A stretch of 42,065 bases of DNA from Acidimicrobiia bacterium (GTDB lineage Bacteria > Actinomycetota > Acidimicrobiia > Acidimicrobiales > SKKL01), in the NCBI GenBank assembly GCA_016649895.1, contig JAENWR010000021.1:1-42065 (forward strand), given 5' to 3'. Shown one piece after another: positions 13,947-22,803 of the stretch. Each line of letters begins with the position of its first letter. Positions within the stretch are counted from its first letter, which is position 1. The notes under the pieces are model-generated. The model was given only the letters and a program-made list of their open reading frames with translations, had not been told where the DNA came from and made no database searches. A program made the position numbers and the translations under genes.

Positions 13947-15092
13947 ATGCGCGACCTGTTCGACGACGACCACGAATCGTTCCGCAGTTCGGTGGCGGCG
14001 TTTGTCGCCAAGGAGATGGCGCCGGACTACGCCCAGTGGGAGGCCGACGGCATCATGCCGCGCGAGGTGTTCGCCGCGGCCGGACGCTACGGGTTCCTCG
14101 GCATGGCGATCCCCGAGACGTTGGGTGGCGGCGGGACCGCCGACTTCCGGTTCAACGTCGTGCTGGCCGAGGAGCTGGCCGCGCATGGCATCGGTGGCGC
14201 CGGTCTCGGCCTCACCCTCCACAACGACATCTGCACGCCGTACTTCACCGAGTACTGCACGGCCGAGCAGTCGCAGCGGTGGCTGCCGGGGATCGCCTCG
14301 GGCGAGCTGATCACCGCCATCGCCATGACCGAGCCCGGCACCGGATCGGACCTGGCGGGCATCGCCACCACCGCGATCCGCGACGGCGACGAGTACGTGG
14401 TGAACGGCTCGAAGACGTTCATCACCAACGGCATCAACTCCGACCTCGTGATCGTGGCGGCCAAGACCGACCCGTCGCAGCGCCACAGCGGCCTCTCGCT
14501 GCTCGTGGTCGAGCGGGGGATGCCCGGCTTCGAACGGGGTCGGAACCTGGAGAAGATCGGGCTGCACAGCCAGGACACCGCCGAGCTGTTCTTCGCCGAC
14601 GTGCGGGTCCCTGTGGCGAACCGGCTCGGCGACGAGGGTCAGGGCTTCGCCTACCTGGCGGCGAACCTCGCACAGGAGCGCCTGTCGATCGCGGTGACCG
14701 GCGTTGCCGCGGCCGCGGCGGCGATGAGGTGGACGGTCGACTACGTCACCGAGCGCACCGCCTTCGGCAAGCCGATCTCCGACTTCCAGAACACCAAGTT
14801 CGTGTTGGCCGAGGCCGCGACACAGGTCGACGTGGCGCAGGCCTACGTCGACCAGTGCGTCACCAGGCTCAACGAGCAGCGGCTGAGCCCCGACGAGGCG
14901 GCCCGAGCCAAGTACTGGAGCACCGAGGTGCAGCAGCGCGTCATCGACCGCTGCCTGCAGCTGTTCGGCGGCTACGGCTACATGACCGAGTACCCGATCG
15001 CCCGTGCCTACGCCGATGCTCGCGTCACCTCGATCTACGGCGGCACCAACGAGGTGATGAAGACGATCATCGCCAAGTCGCTCGGGCTGTGA
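13947..15092 (+). CDS. Acyl-CoA dehydrogenase
   Basis: 381 residues, the usual family length. FAD-binding and family signatures are complete: AMTEPGTGSDLAGIATTA, TFITNG, ERTAFGKPISDFQNTKF, LQLFGGYGYMTEYPI and the C-terminal ARVTSIYGGTNEVMK. The last motif places the position before G where medium- and long-chain enzymes carry the catalytic Glu (YGGTNEV; residues 366-372). It oxidises an acyl-CoA to the enoyl-CoA and passes electrons to ETF; chain length is not readable. The stop overlaps the start of the next gene by 1 bp (TGATG), so that gene is likely co-translated. Confidence 0.93.
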   Translation: MRDLFDDDHESFRSSVAAFVAKEMAPDYAQWEADGIMPREVFAAAGRYGFLGMAIPETLGGGGTADFRFNVVLAEELAAHGIGGAGLGLTLHNDICTPYFTEYCTAEQSQRWLPGIASGELITAIAMTEPGTGSDLAGIATTAIRDGDEYVVNGSKTFITNGINSDLVIVAAKTDPSQRHSGLSLLVVERGMPGFERGRNLEKIGLHSQDTAELFFADVRVPVANRLGDEGQGFAYLAANLAQERLSIAVTGVAAAAAAMRWTVDYVTERTAFGKPISDFQNTKFVLAEAATQVDVAQAYVDQCVTRLNEQRLSPDEAARAKYWSTEVQQRVIDRCLQLFGGYGYMTEYPIARAYADARVTSIYGGTNEVMKTIIAKSLGL

Positions 15093-15850
15093 TGGCGGCT
15101 GACTCCGAGGCAGGCGCTGGCAGGCGGGGTCGGACACCGGTCGTCATCGGGGTCGCCATGCTGGTGCTCGCCAGTGCGATCGCGGTGTGGCTGCTCGTGG
15201 GCGACGACGGATCCGAGCGGAACCACCAGGAACTGGCGCTGTGTCGAGAGCTTGTCGACGTCGGCGATCACGCGTGGGCCGATGTCGACGTGATCGCCTT
15301 CATCGAACCCGAGGTGTCGACCTCCGACATGGACGAGTTGGTCGAGTGGGTCGAGGGTCGTCCCGGAGTGGTGCGAGCCAGGTTCATCGGTCACGACGAG
15401 GCGTACGAGGAGTTCGCCGGGCTCTACGCCGACTCACCCGAGATGATCGAGGCGATCGAGCCGGGGAACATCCCGCCGAGCATCCGGGTGACGCTCGAGC
15501 CCGGAGCGGAGCGGCTCACCGACGCCGAGGGCCGCCCCGGCGTGTACCGCGTCGTCGATCGCAACGACTCGTTTCCCGACGGGATCCGCCCCATCGACGT
15601 CATGATCCGCCCCCTCGCAGAGGGACGGATCAGCGGCCCGCTCTACTCGGCGATCGCAGCCGCTGACGTGGCGTGGCGGGGCTACCAGCTGGGCAGCCTC
15701 ATCGAGGTGGCGCCCGACGACCTCGCCGCCGACCTGGAGACGATCGAGAGGTCGATCGGCGAGTGGGGTGAGTCGGGAGTGCCGCCCGCCGTCGAGCCAG
15801 CCGCAACGAGGATCGTCGACTTCTTCGAGACGTCCTGCGACGTCGACTGA
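15092..15850 (+). CDS. Membrane-anchored protein with FtsX-like extracellular domain, no permease
   Basis: 252 residues. One membrane helix (about 16-35) is followed by an outside region. Residues 66-155 match the FtsX extracellular domain pattern: VIAFIEPEVSTSDMDELV, GVVRARFIGHDEAYEEF, DSPEMIEAI and PPSIRVTL. The permease helices of real FtsX are missing. Residues ~204-250 form a second helical domain ending FFETSCD that recurs in the protein encoded at 16386-17546. In mycobacteria the FtsX domain binds a peptidoglycan hydrolase, so envelope sensing is plausible. It overlaps the acyl-CoA dehydrogenase stop by 1 bp and lies 26 bp before the ECF sigma gene. Confidence 0.78.
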   Translation: MAADSEAGAGRRGRTPVVIGVAMLVLASAIAVWLLVGDDGSERNHQELALCRELVDVGDHAWADVDVIAFIEPEVSTSDMDELVEWVEGRPGVVRARFIGHDEAYEEFAGLYADSPEMIEAIEPGNIPPSIRVTLEPGAERLTDAEGRPGVYRVVDRNDSFPDGIRPIDVMIRPLAEGRISGPLYSAIAAADVAWRGYQLGSLIEVAPDDLAADLETIERSIGEWGESGVPPAVEPAATRIVDFFETSCDVD

Positions 15851-15876
15851 ACCCGATCGACACCTCGAGCGTCTCT

Positions 15877-16389
15877 GTGTCGATGGGAGATGCCGACGCC
15901 GCCGAGTTCTGCGACGCGATCCGTGACCGCCTGGTCGGATCGCTGACCCTCTACTGCGGCGATCGGGGGGTGGCCGAGGAGCTGGCGCAGGATGCGCTGG
16001 TTCGGGTGTGGGAGCAGTGGCCGAAGGTCGGTGTGATGGCAGCGCCCGAGGCATGGGCGTTTCGGGTGGGCACCAACCTGGCCCGCTCGTGGGGTCGTCG
16101 CCGTTCGGCCGAACGACGGGCACGCGGTCGTCTCGGTGTGACCACAGAGGCGGTGCGCGACCCCGACGTGGCCGAGGTGCGCGCCGTACGTGCCGCGGTC
16201 GCCGCGCTGCCGCCGCGCCAGCGGGCCGCGATCGTGGCTCGCTACTACATCGGTCTCGACGTGGCGGCCACCGCCGTGGCGCTCGACTGCGCCGAGGGCA
16301 CGGTGAAGTCCACCACCCACCAGGCCCTCGCAGCCTTGCGTGCGGCCGGTCTCATCGACACCAACCAGATGGACGAGGTGGACGCATGA
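15877..16389 (+). CDS. ECF-type RNA polymerase sigma factor
   Basis: 170 residues from GTG 15877 (ATG 15883 is an alternative). Region 2 is at about residues 20-85 (DRGVAEELAQDALVRVWEQW, then AWAFRVGTNLARSWGRRR) and region 4 at about 108-160 (LPPRQRAAIVARYYIGLDV, then ALDCAEGTVKSTTHQALAAL). The group is the small SigE-like ECF factors frequent in actinobacteria. Its stop overlaps the ATG of the next gene by 4 bp (ATGA), the classic sigma/anti-sigma arrangement. Target promoters are not recognisable within the window. Confidence 0.92.
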   Translation: MSMGDADAAEFCDAIRDRLVGSLTLYCGDRGVAEELAQDALVRVWEQWPKVGVMAAPEAWAFRVGTNLARSWGRRRSAERRARGRLGVTTEAVRDPDVAEVRAVRAAVAALPPRQRAAIVARYYIGLDVAATAVALDCAEGTVKSTTHQALAALRAAGLIDTNQMDEVDA

Positions 16390-17546
16390 CCGACGAGCTC
16401 TCCAACACGCTGCGCCGCGCCGCCGGTGATCGGCCGGCGCGGTTCACTGCCGCCGACATCGCCGACCGGGTACGGCGACGGCGGGCGCGCCGCCGAGCCG
16501 GTGGTGGCCTGGCCGCCACGCTTCTGGTGATCGGCGCGGTCGCTGTGGTCGGCCCGCGAGTCGGAGGCGACGAGGGCCAGCCGGTGGCCGCCGGACCGCC
16601 GTCCGAGGTGGCGCTGTGCGCGGCCCTCGACGCCCCCGCGTCGTCGGGGCCTCAGGTAGAGCCGGTCATCGAGCTCATCCGCTCCTTCACCTGGCGACCA
16701 CCCGGTGCCGACTCGGGCGGAAAGCTCGCCGTGATGATCCCGAACCACCCCACGAACCCGATGGATCCCGAGGCGATGGTCGACGGTCTGCTCGCCGTGT
16801 CGCCACCTACGTACGTGGACGACCTGCAGGTGCTGCGCGACGCGGTCGACGGCTGGGAGGGCGGCGCCGTGGAGGTCTCGCCAGGGGCAGCCGCCGCCGC
16901 GGGAGAGATGGTCGACTTCCACACCGCCGAGTGTGATCGGGGTGACAGCGAAGCCCAGGACGCGGCGACGCCGGTGACCTCCACCACGGCGACGCTGGAC
17001 GGAGCCGCCCGGCGGGCCGAGTGCGAACTGCACGCTGCCCTCTTGGCCGGAATCGCGGCCGACAGTTCGCTCGGGGTGTTCATGCACCCCGATGCCACCG
17101 CTGGCCAGATCGACGAGGTCGCCTCGCTGCTCGCCGACGATCCCAGCGTGGCGTCCTTCGTCTACGTCGACCAGCAGGCTGCCTACGACGAGTTCGTCGA
17201 GCTCTTCGCCGATCAGCCCGACATGATCGACGCGGTTCACGCAGCGATCCTCCCGACGGGCTTCCGGTTGACGTTCCAAGCCGAGGCCTCGCGGAGCGAG
17301 TTGGTGACCCGGCTCGGGGAACACGAGGCCGTGTTCCGGGTGGTGATCGGGCAGATCGACCGCCAGGCCACGGATGATCCGACGGTCGAGATCGACGAGG
17401 AGCTGCAACGACGCCGGGAGGAAGCCATGGCGGCGCTCCAGCGGCAAATAGCCGCGGCGCACGCTCTGGCGGCCGAGGCAGCCCGCTCCGATCGGGCCGC
17501 GGGTCAGGAGACCTCCTGCGGCTTCAGTGGCTCCGGGTCCGACTGA
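16386..17546 (+). CDS. Probable transmembrane anti-sigma factor with FtsX-like extracellular domain
   Basis: 386 residues. The cytoplasmic N-terminus (1-38, basic) would hold the sigma factor; it has no zinc-type HxxxCxxC motif. One helix spans about 40-57. Outside, a helical domain (about 136-183, ending VDFHTAECD) is followed by an FtsX-like domain (about 228-320: LGVFMHPDATAGQIDEVA, VASFVYVDQQAAYDEF, DQPDMIDAV). These are the same two domains as in the protein at 15092-15850 but in reverse order. The C-terminus has a helical tail (about 330-375). The 4-bp overlap with the sigma gene supports the anti-sigma role, which is inferred from position and topology. Confidence 0.72.
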   Translation: MTDELSNTLRRAAGDRPARFTAADIADRVRRRRARRRAGGGLAATLLVIGAVAVVGPRVGGDEGQPVAAGPPSEVALCAALDAPASSGPQVEPVIELIRSFTWRPPGADSGGKLAVMIPNHPTNPMDPEAMVDGLLAVSPPTYVDDLQVLRDAVDGWEGGAVEVSPGAAAAAGEMVDFHTAECDRGDSEAQDAATPVTSTTATLDGAARRAECELHAALLAGIAADSSLGVFMHPDATAGQIDEVASLLADDPSVASFVYVDQQAAYDEFVELFADQPDMIDAVHAAILPTGFRLTFQAEASRSELVTRLGEHEAVFRVVIGQIDRQATDDPTVEIDEELQRRREEAMAALQRQIAAAHALAAEAARSDRAAGQETSCGFSGSGSD

Positions 17547-17597
17547 GACTGCGGCGCCTACCAGACCTGCGCGGCCAGGTGAACTAGACAAGCCGGC

Positions 17598-18467
17598 ATG
17601 TTGACCCTCCGACGTCTCGCCCTCGCCACGATCCTGGTCCTCGCCGTCGCCGCGTGCGGCGGCGACGACGACACGGCGAGCCCGGATCCGAGCAGCACGG
17701 CGGATGTCTCGACGACCTCCACCACGTCCGAGCCGAGCGACACCGGCGAGCCGTCGGCCGACACCACCGAGCTGTCCACCTACTTCCTCGACGGCGACGG
17801 CCACATCCGGGTGGGCTGGGTCCGATCGGTCGACTCCACCGCTGTTGCGCGCGGAACGCTCGCCGAGTTGCTCGCTGGCCCGGGCGACGGCGACGAGTCG
17901 ATGGGCCTGTCCACCGCCATCCCCGAGGGCACCGAGCTCATCGACGTCAACGTGGCGGGCGGCATCGCCACCGTCGACCTCTCGGACGAGTTCATCGGCG
18001 GCGACGCGGCCGACATGCCGCGTCGGCTCGCGCAGATCGTCTACACGGTCACGCAGTTCCCCACGGTCGATGAGGTCGAGATCCTGGTGGCAGGAGCGGT
18101 CGAGGCCGAGTCGCTGACCCGGGCCGACTTCCAGTTCGGCGGCACGTACGAGGGCATCGAGCCCATCGTCCTCGTCGAGACGCCGCGGCCGGGCGAGATC
18201 GTCGAGGGCGACATCGTGGCCGTGGGTGGCTTCTCCAACACCTTCGAGGCCGCCGTCTACATCGAGATCGTCACCGACGACGGCGAGATCGTCGTGCCCG
18301 AGACCTACACGATGGCCACCGCCGGCACCGGCACCACTGGCGTGTTCCAGGAGATGTTCGAGATCCCCGCCGGCACAGGCGACGTCGTCGCCCGGGCCTA
18401 CGACCTGTCGGGCGAGGACGGCGTGGGCCGCGTCGGCGTCACCGAGGTGCCGTTCACCCGGCAGTGA
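17598..18467 (+). CDS. GerMN-domain lipoprotein with Gmad2-like immunoglobulin domain
   Basis: 289 residues with lipobox VAAC (C19 or C20) after a basic N-terminus and an acidic Ser/Thr linker. The GerMN domain (about 55-165) has STYFLDGDGHIRVGWVR, TLAELLAGP, IPEGTELIDVNV and VDLSDEF. The C-terminal ~100 residues resemble the Gmad2 beta-sandwich (VLVETPRPGEIVEGD, VAVGGFSNTFEAAVYIEI). Such proteins are surface lipoproteins in non-sporulating actinobacteria, with LpqB-like relatives tied to sensor kinases. TAGACA lies 7 nt before the ATG. Its last 14 bp overlap the convergent helicase gene. Confidence 0.88.
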   Translation: MLTLRRLALATILVLAVAACGGDDDTASPDPSSTADVSTTSTTSEPSDTGEPSADTTELSTYFLDGDGHIRVGWVRSVDSTAVARGTLAELLAGPGDGDESMGLSTAIPEGTELIDVNVAGGIATVDLSDEFIGGDAADMPRRLAQIVYTVTQFPTVDEVEILVAGAVEAESLTRADFQFGGTYEGIEPIVLVETPRPGEIVEGDIVAVGGFSNTFEAAVYIEIVTDDGEIVVPETYTMATAGTGTTGVFQEMFEIPAGTGDVVARAYDLSGEDGVGRVGVTEVPFTRQ

Positions 18468-20988
18468 TGCCCACCAGCGCCACCACCGGCTGACCCTCCT
18501 CGTCGGAGGCGGCCAGGTCGACGGTGGCGTGGATCGCCCAGTCGCGGTTGGCATCGGGGTCGTCGAGTGCCTGGCGCACGGTCCACGTGCCGGCGCCCAC
18601 CTCCACCTGGAACAGCTCGGTGGCACGAGCGTCGGGGCCGATGCCCACGATGTCGTGCTCCTCCCAATAGGGGGCCATGGCCTCGGCGATCGACGCGATG
18701 TTCCAATCGGTCGACGTGTCGCGCTCGGCCAGCTCCTCGTAGCGGCGCCGCGACAGCAGCTCGACCCACCGGAACATCTCGTTGCGCACCATCACCCGGA
18801 ACGCCCGCTCGTTGCGGGTGAGGCCGCTCGGCCCCTGGTCGATGCGCTGGGTCGGGGGCGGCTCGTGCTCGGGGTCGATCTCGTCGGGGTGGCGCAGCTC
18901 CTCCCACTCGTCGAGCAGGCTCGAGTCGACCTGGCGCACCGTCTCGCCCAGCCACTCCTCGAGGTCGTACACCTCGTCGGTCTTGGCCTCGTCGGGCACG
19001 TTCTGCACCATGCCCTTGTAGGCGTCGGTGAGATAGCGCAGCACCAGACCCTCGGAGCGGGCCAGCTCGTAGTGGCGCACGTAGTCGTGGAAGCCCATGG
19101 CCCGCTCGAACATGTCGCGCGCCACCGACTTGGGGTTGATGTTGTGGTCGGCCACCCACGGGTGCTGGGCCGAGTAGGCGTTGAACAGCTCGTAGGTGAA
19201 GTCGCGCAGGGGCTTGGGGTGCTCGAGCTTGTCGAGCTCCTCCATCCGCTGGTCGTACTCCATGCCCTCGCGCTTCAGTCGCTCGACCGTCTCGCCCCGC
19301 AGCTTGTGGAGCTGGGCGTTGAGGACCACGCTCGGGTTCTCGAGCACCGACTCCACCAGCGACAGCACGTCGAGCGCGTAGGTGTCGGCCTCCTCGTCGA
19401 GGAAGCCGATGGCGGCCAGCACGAACGGCGACAGCGGCTGGTTGAGGGCGAAGTTGGCCTGCAGGTCGACGGTGACGCGCACCAGGCGCCCCTGATCGTC
19501 GGGCTCGTCGAGACGCTCGACCACCTCGGAGCGCACCAGCGAGCGGTAGAGCGAGATGGCCCGTCGGATGTGGCGGCGCTGGGCCGGGCGCGGCTCGTGG
19601 TTGTCGACGAGCAGCGAGCGCATGGCCGCGCACCCGTCGCCCGGACGATCGAGCACGTTCAAGAGCATCGAGTGGGTCACCCCGAAGCTCGACGTGAGCG
19701 ACTCGGGCGGCGCCACGATGATCTTGGTGAACGTGTCCTCGCTCCACGGCACGAAGCCCCGGGTGGGGGCCTTCTTCTTGACGATCTTGCGCTTCTTCTT
19801 GGCGTCGTCGCCCGCCTTGGTGACGGCCCGCTCGTTCTCGATGACGTGTTCGGGCGCCTGCACCCACACGTTGCCGGTGGTGTCGTAGCCCGCCCGCCCC
19901 GCCCGGCCGGCGATCTGGTGGAACTCACGCGCCGAGAGGATCCGCGAGCTCACGCCGTCGTACTTGCAGAGCTGGGTGAACAACACGGTGCGGATCGGCA
20001 CGTTGATGCCGACACCGAGCGTGTCGGTGCCGCAGATCACCTTGAGGTGACCGTCCTGGGCCAGCTTCTCGATGAGCCGTCGGTACTTCGGCAGCATGCC
20101 GGCGTGGTGCACGCCGATGCCGTGGCGCACGTAGCGCGACAGCGACTTCCCGAACCCCGGACCGAACCGGAACTCGCCGAGGGCATCGGCGATCGCGTCC
20201 TTCTCGGCCCGGCTGCACATGTTGATGCTCATGAGCGCCTGGGCCCGCTCGACGGCCGACGCCTGGGTGAAGTGCACGACGTAGACGGGCGCCAGGTCCT
20301 TTGCGAGCAGCGTGTCGATCGTCTCGTGCATCGGCGTGTGCAGGTACTCGTAGCTGAGGGGCACCGGCCGGTCGGCGTGGCGCACGGCGACGGTGGGGCG
20401 ACCGGTGCGCTCGGCGAGGTCGCGCTCGAAGCGGCGGGTGTCGCCGAGGGTGGCCGACATGAGGACGAACTGGGCCTGGGGGAGCGTGAGGAGCGGCACC
20501 TGCCACGCCCAGCCCCGATCGGGATCGGCGTAGTAGTGGAACTCGTCCATCACCACCTGGCCGACATCGGCCGTCTCACCCTCGCGCAGGGCCAGATTGG
20601 CGAGGATCTCGGCGGTGCAGCAGATGATGGGCGCCGTCGGGTTCACCGCAGCGTCGCCGGTCATCATCCCGACCTGGTCGGAGCCCAGCTCGTGGCAGAG
20701 GTCGAAGAACTTCTCGGACACCAACGCCTTGATCGGTGCGGTGTAGAAGGTGCGCCGACCGTCGGCCACCGCGGCGACGTGGGCGGCGAGTGCCACGAGC
20801 GACTTGCCCGAACCGGTGGGGGTGGCCAGCACCACGTTCGACCCCGCGTAGATCTCGAGGATCGCCTCCTCCTGGGCGGGGTACAGCGGGCGACCGCCGG
20901 CCTCGGCCCAGCCGGTGAAGGCGTCGAGGAGCGCATCGGGATCGGCCTCACCGGGAGGCAGCAGGTGGTCGGCGAGGCGGGAGGTCAT
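18454..20988 (-). CDS. Ski2/Mtr4-like DEAD/DEAH-box helicase (DUF3516-type)
   Basis: 844 residues. Motif I ATPTGSGKS (55-63), TAPIKALVSEKFF (Ia), motif II DEFHYY (148-153), motif III MSAT (177-180) and motif VI QIAGRAGRAGYD are all present. The long C-terminal region (about 500-844) matches the DUF3516 extension of actinobacterial Ski2-like helicases. The family probably unwinds RNA; the precise role is not established. ATG 20988 overlaps the stop of the upstream GNAT gene by 4 bp. The longer open frame upstream shadows that GNAT gene and is not used. Confidence 0.92.
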   Translation of the reverse strand: MTSRLADHLLPPGEADPDALLDAFTGWAEAGGRPLYPAQEEAILEIYAGSNVVLATPTGSGKSLVALAAHVAAVADGRRTFYTAPIKALVSEKFFDLCHELGSDQVGMMTGDAAVNPTAPIICCTAEILANLALREGETADVGQVVMDEFHYYADPDRGWAWQVPLLTLPQAQFVLMSATLGDTRRFERDLAERTGRPTVAVRHADRPVPLSYEYLHTPMHETIDTLLAKDLAPVYVVHFTQASAVERAQALMSINMCSRAEKDAIADALGEFRFGPGFGKSLSRYVRHGIGVHHAGMLPKYRRLIEKLAQDGHLKVICGTDTLGVGINVPIRTVLFTQLCKYDGVSSRILSAREFHQIAGRAGRAGYDTTGNVWVQAPEHVIENERAVTKAGDDAKKKRKIVKKKAPTRGFVPWSEDTFTKIIVAPPESLTSSFGVTHSMLLNVLDRPGDGCAAMRSLLVDNHEPRPAQRRHIRRAISLYRSLVRSEVVERLDEPDDQGRLVRVTVDLQANFALNQPLSPFVLAAIGFLDEEADTYALDVLSLVESVLENPSVVLNAQLHKLRGETVERLKREGMEYDQRMEELDKLEHPKPLRDFTYELFNAYSAQHPWVADHNINPKSVARDMFERAMGFHDYVRHYELARSEGLVLRYLTDAYKGMVQNVPDEAKTDEVYDLEEWLGETVRQVDSSLLDEWEELRHPDEIDPEHEPPPTQRIDQGPSGLTRNERAFRVMVRNEMFRWVELLSRRRYEELAERDTSTDWNIASIAEAMAPYWEEHDIVGIGPDARATELFQVEVGAGTWTVRQALDDPDANRDWAIHATVDLAASDEEGQPVVALVGITAG

Positions 20989-21515
20989 CTCCCCCCAGGA
21001 TGCCCCGGCTCGGGTCCGAGGTAGATCCAGGCGTCCTTCGACCGCCCGTCGGGCAGCGTCAACAGCACCGACGAGGCTCGGGTCCACCCGTCGCGGTGCT
21101 CGTAGAACTCGACCGCGGCGGCGTTCACATGGGCCACATCGAGCGCAGCGCGGCACCCCTCGGCGAGGGCGGCGGCGCACGCCGTGTCGAGCAGGCGGCT
21201 GCCGAGGCCGGCGCCCCGCACGCGATGCGACGTGACCAGCCGGGCCAGCACGGCGAGCTGGTCGCGCGTGCAGCCGGCGGCGTCGACGATGGCGTCGCCG
21301 AGCGCGTCGTCGCCCACCTCGTGCAGCGCCACGTGGCCCACGATCGTCCCGTCGTCGGCGACCGCCACCCAGGCAGAGCGCTCGTAGGGCGGGGTGATGA
21401 ACCGGGCGACGTCGGCGGGGAAGAGCGGCGGCCAGCCGTCGCTGGCGTGGGCGGAGTGGACCAGCGCCACGCACGCGTCGAGATCGGACGCTCGCTTAGG
21501 CCGGATCGTCGCCAA
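20985..21515 (-). CDS. GNAT-family N-acetyltransferase
   Basis: 176 residues. The acetyl-CoA loop reads VTSHRVRGAGLGSRLLDTA (about 93-111), with the R/Q-x-x-G-x-G/A pattern, and the C-terminal AVEFYEHRDGWTR strand is typical of the fold. The substrate is unknown. Its start lies 20 bp inside the upstream MBL gene and its stop overlaps the helicase start, so it sits in a tightly packed minus-strand operon. Confidence 0.88.
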   Translation of the reverse strand: MATIRPKRASDLDACVALVHSAHASDGWPPLFPADVARFITPPYERSAWVAVADDGTIVGHVALHEVGDDALGDAIVDAAGCTRDQLAVLARLVTSHRVRGAGLGSRLLDTACAAALAEGCRAALDVAHVNAAAVEFYEHRDGWTRASSVLLTLPDGRSKDAWIYLGPEPGHPGGR

Positions 21516-22788
21516 GGGCCTGCTCGGACTGCGCGGCCGCCCAGCGGTAGATGCCCTTGGCCATCAGCGACGACTCGTCGACGCGGCGCATCTCGTAGAT
21601 CTCGGCCCGGGCGGCGTGGGCCTCGCGATCCTCGGGGCCCGCCTGCACGGCCAGCTCGACGATCTGGCACGCCAGCCGCAGATCGCCCGCATCGGCCAGC
21701 TCGCGTGCCCGAACGGCCAGCGCCCCAGGACCGCCCGCCAGGCCGGCCACCTCGGTGGCGAACGCGGCCTGAGGGGCCGGCTTCAGGTTGGCGGGGTTGC
21801 CGTCGTACCACCCGCCGTAGAGGCGCCACACGTTGCGCACCACGAACTCGGGCTCGTCGTAGAGCGGCCGTAGGTACGGCTTTGCGAGCAGCCCGGGGTC
21901 GACCTTCACCGTGTGGATGATGTGGTCGAGGGTGGCACCCTCGTTCATGAGCGCGAGCGTGTCGCCCACCAGCCGCTCGAGCGCGGTGGCCACGTCGCCG
22001 AGGACCAGGGCGATGCGGTCTCGCCCGGCGATGGGCAAGCCGTGTGCCGGCAGCAGCAACTCGGCGCCCATGGCCGCCATCTTGCGCAGGGCGTGGGCCC
22101 ACTCGGCGGGGAAGCGCTGCACCTTCTGGGGGTTGCCGGCGTTCGGGAAGTTCCAGATGAGGAAGTCGCCGGTGCACAGCGCCTTGTGCTCGGGGATCCA
22201 CGCCCACAGGTGGTCGTCGGTCTCGCCCTTGTCGTGGTGCACCTCGATGGCCGTGCTTCCCACCTGCATCGCCATGCGGTCGGTGAAGGTGACCTGCGGG
22301 CGAGCCGCGTCGGCCGGCAGGAAGCGCTGCTCGCCCCCGATGCCGATGCCCAACCCCCTCACCCCACCGAACTGCCGGGCGTTGATGGTCGAGTTGTAGC
22401 CGTTGGTGAGGTCGTAGCGGTCCATGCGCACCGGCACGTTCTCGTGGGCGACCACCACGGGGTCGGGGCGCCCCGCCTCGCGGGCGTCGGCGATGAACGC
22501 CCCGCTGCCGCCCACGTGGTCGATGTGGCCGTGGGTGTAGACGAGCGAGTGGATGGGATCGGCCGTCCACCCCCGCAGCGACGCCACCACCTTGGCGCCG
22601 GCCGCCGCGCCGCTGGCATCGAAGCAGACCAGCCCGTCGTCGGTGCGCAGGGCCACGGTGTGAGAGAACGACTCGACCATGGCGATGCCGTCGGCCACCT
22701 CCGACAGCTCCTGGGTGGTGCGGTTGACGGGCTCGTCGGCGTTGCCGCTGTCGATGATGCGGGCGGAGAGGGCGAGGAGGTCGGCCAT
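21496..22788 (-). CDS. Metallo-beta-lactamase-fold hydrolase, alkyl sulfatase (BDS1-like)
   Basis: 430 residues. The zinc motif THGHIDHVGG is at 85-94 (H86, H88, D90, H91). Later family features include GETDDHLWAWIPEHK, CTGDFLIWNFPNAGN and LLPAHGLPI, followed by the helical dimerisation domain seen in alkyl sulfatases such as SdsA1 (LKPAPQAAFATEVA onward). It should hydrolyse sulfate esters or a related substrate; no signal peptide is visible. It is the second gene of the minus-strand run, 15 bp after the histidine phosphatase gene. Confidence 0.88.
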   Translation of the reverse strand: MADLLALSARIIDSGNADEPVNRTTQELSEVADGIAMVESFSHTVALRTDDGLVCFDASGAAAGAKVVASLRGWTADPIHSLVYTHGHIDHVGGSGAFIADAREAGRPDPVVVAHENVPVRMDRYDLTNGYNSTINARQFGGVRGLGIGIGGEQRFLPADAARPQVTFTDRMAMQVGSTAIEVHHDKGETDDHLWAWIPEHKALCTGDFLIWNFPNAGNPQKVQRFPAEWAHALRKMAAMGAELLLPAHGLPIAGRDRIALVLGDVATALERLVGDTLALMNEGATLDHIIHTVKVDPGLLAKPYLRPLYDEPEFVVRNVWRLYGGWYDGNPANLKPAPQAAFATEVAGLAGGPGALAVRARELADAGDLRLACQIVELAVQAGPEDREAHAARAEIYEMRRVDESSLMAKGIYRWAAAQSEQALGDDPA

Positions 22789-22803
22789 GTCGAGGGGCTC
22801 CGG

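Noticed and set aside
12939..15137. Long open frame on the minus strand opposite the kinase-like and acyl-CoA dehydrogenase genes
   Set aside because: Repetitive His/Gly/Asp/Val/Arg composition and no family motif; it is the antisense shadow of well-supported genes in GC-rich DNA.
16245..18626. 793-codon minus-strand open frame
   Set aside because: Antisense to the sigma, anti-sigma and GerMN genes, which have clear motifs, starts and overlaps.
18226..21024. 932-codon plus-strand open frame opposite the helicase
   Set aside because: The minus-strand frame has all helicase motifs; the plus-strand product is low-complexity.
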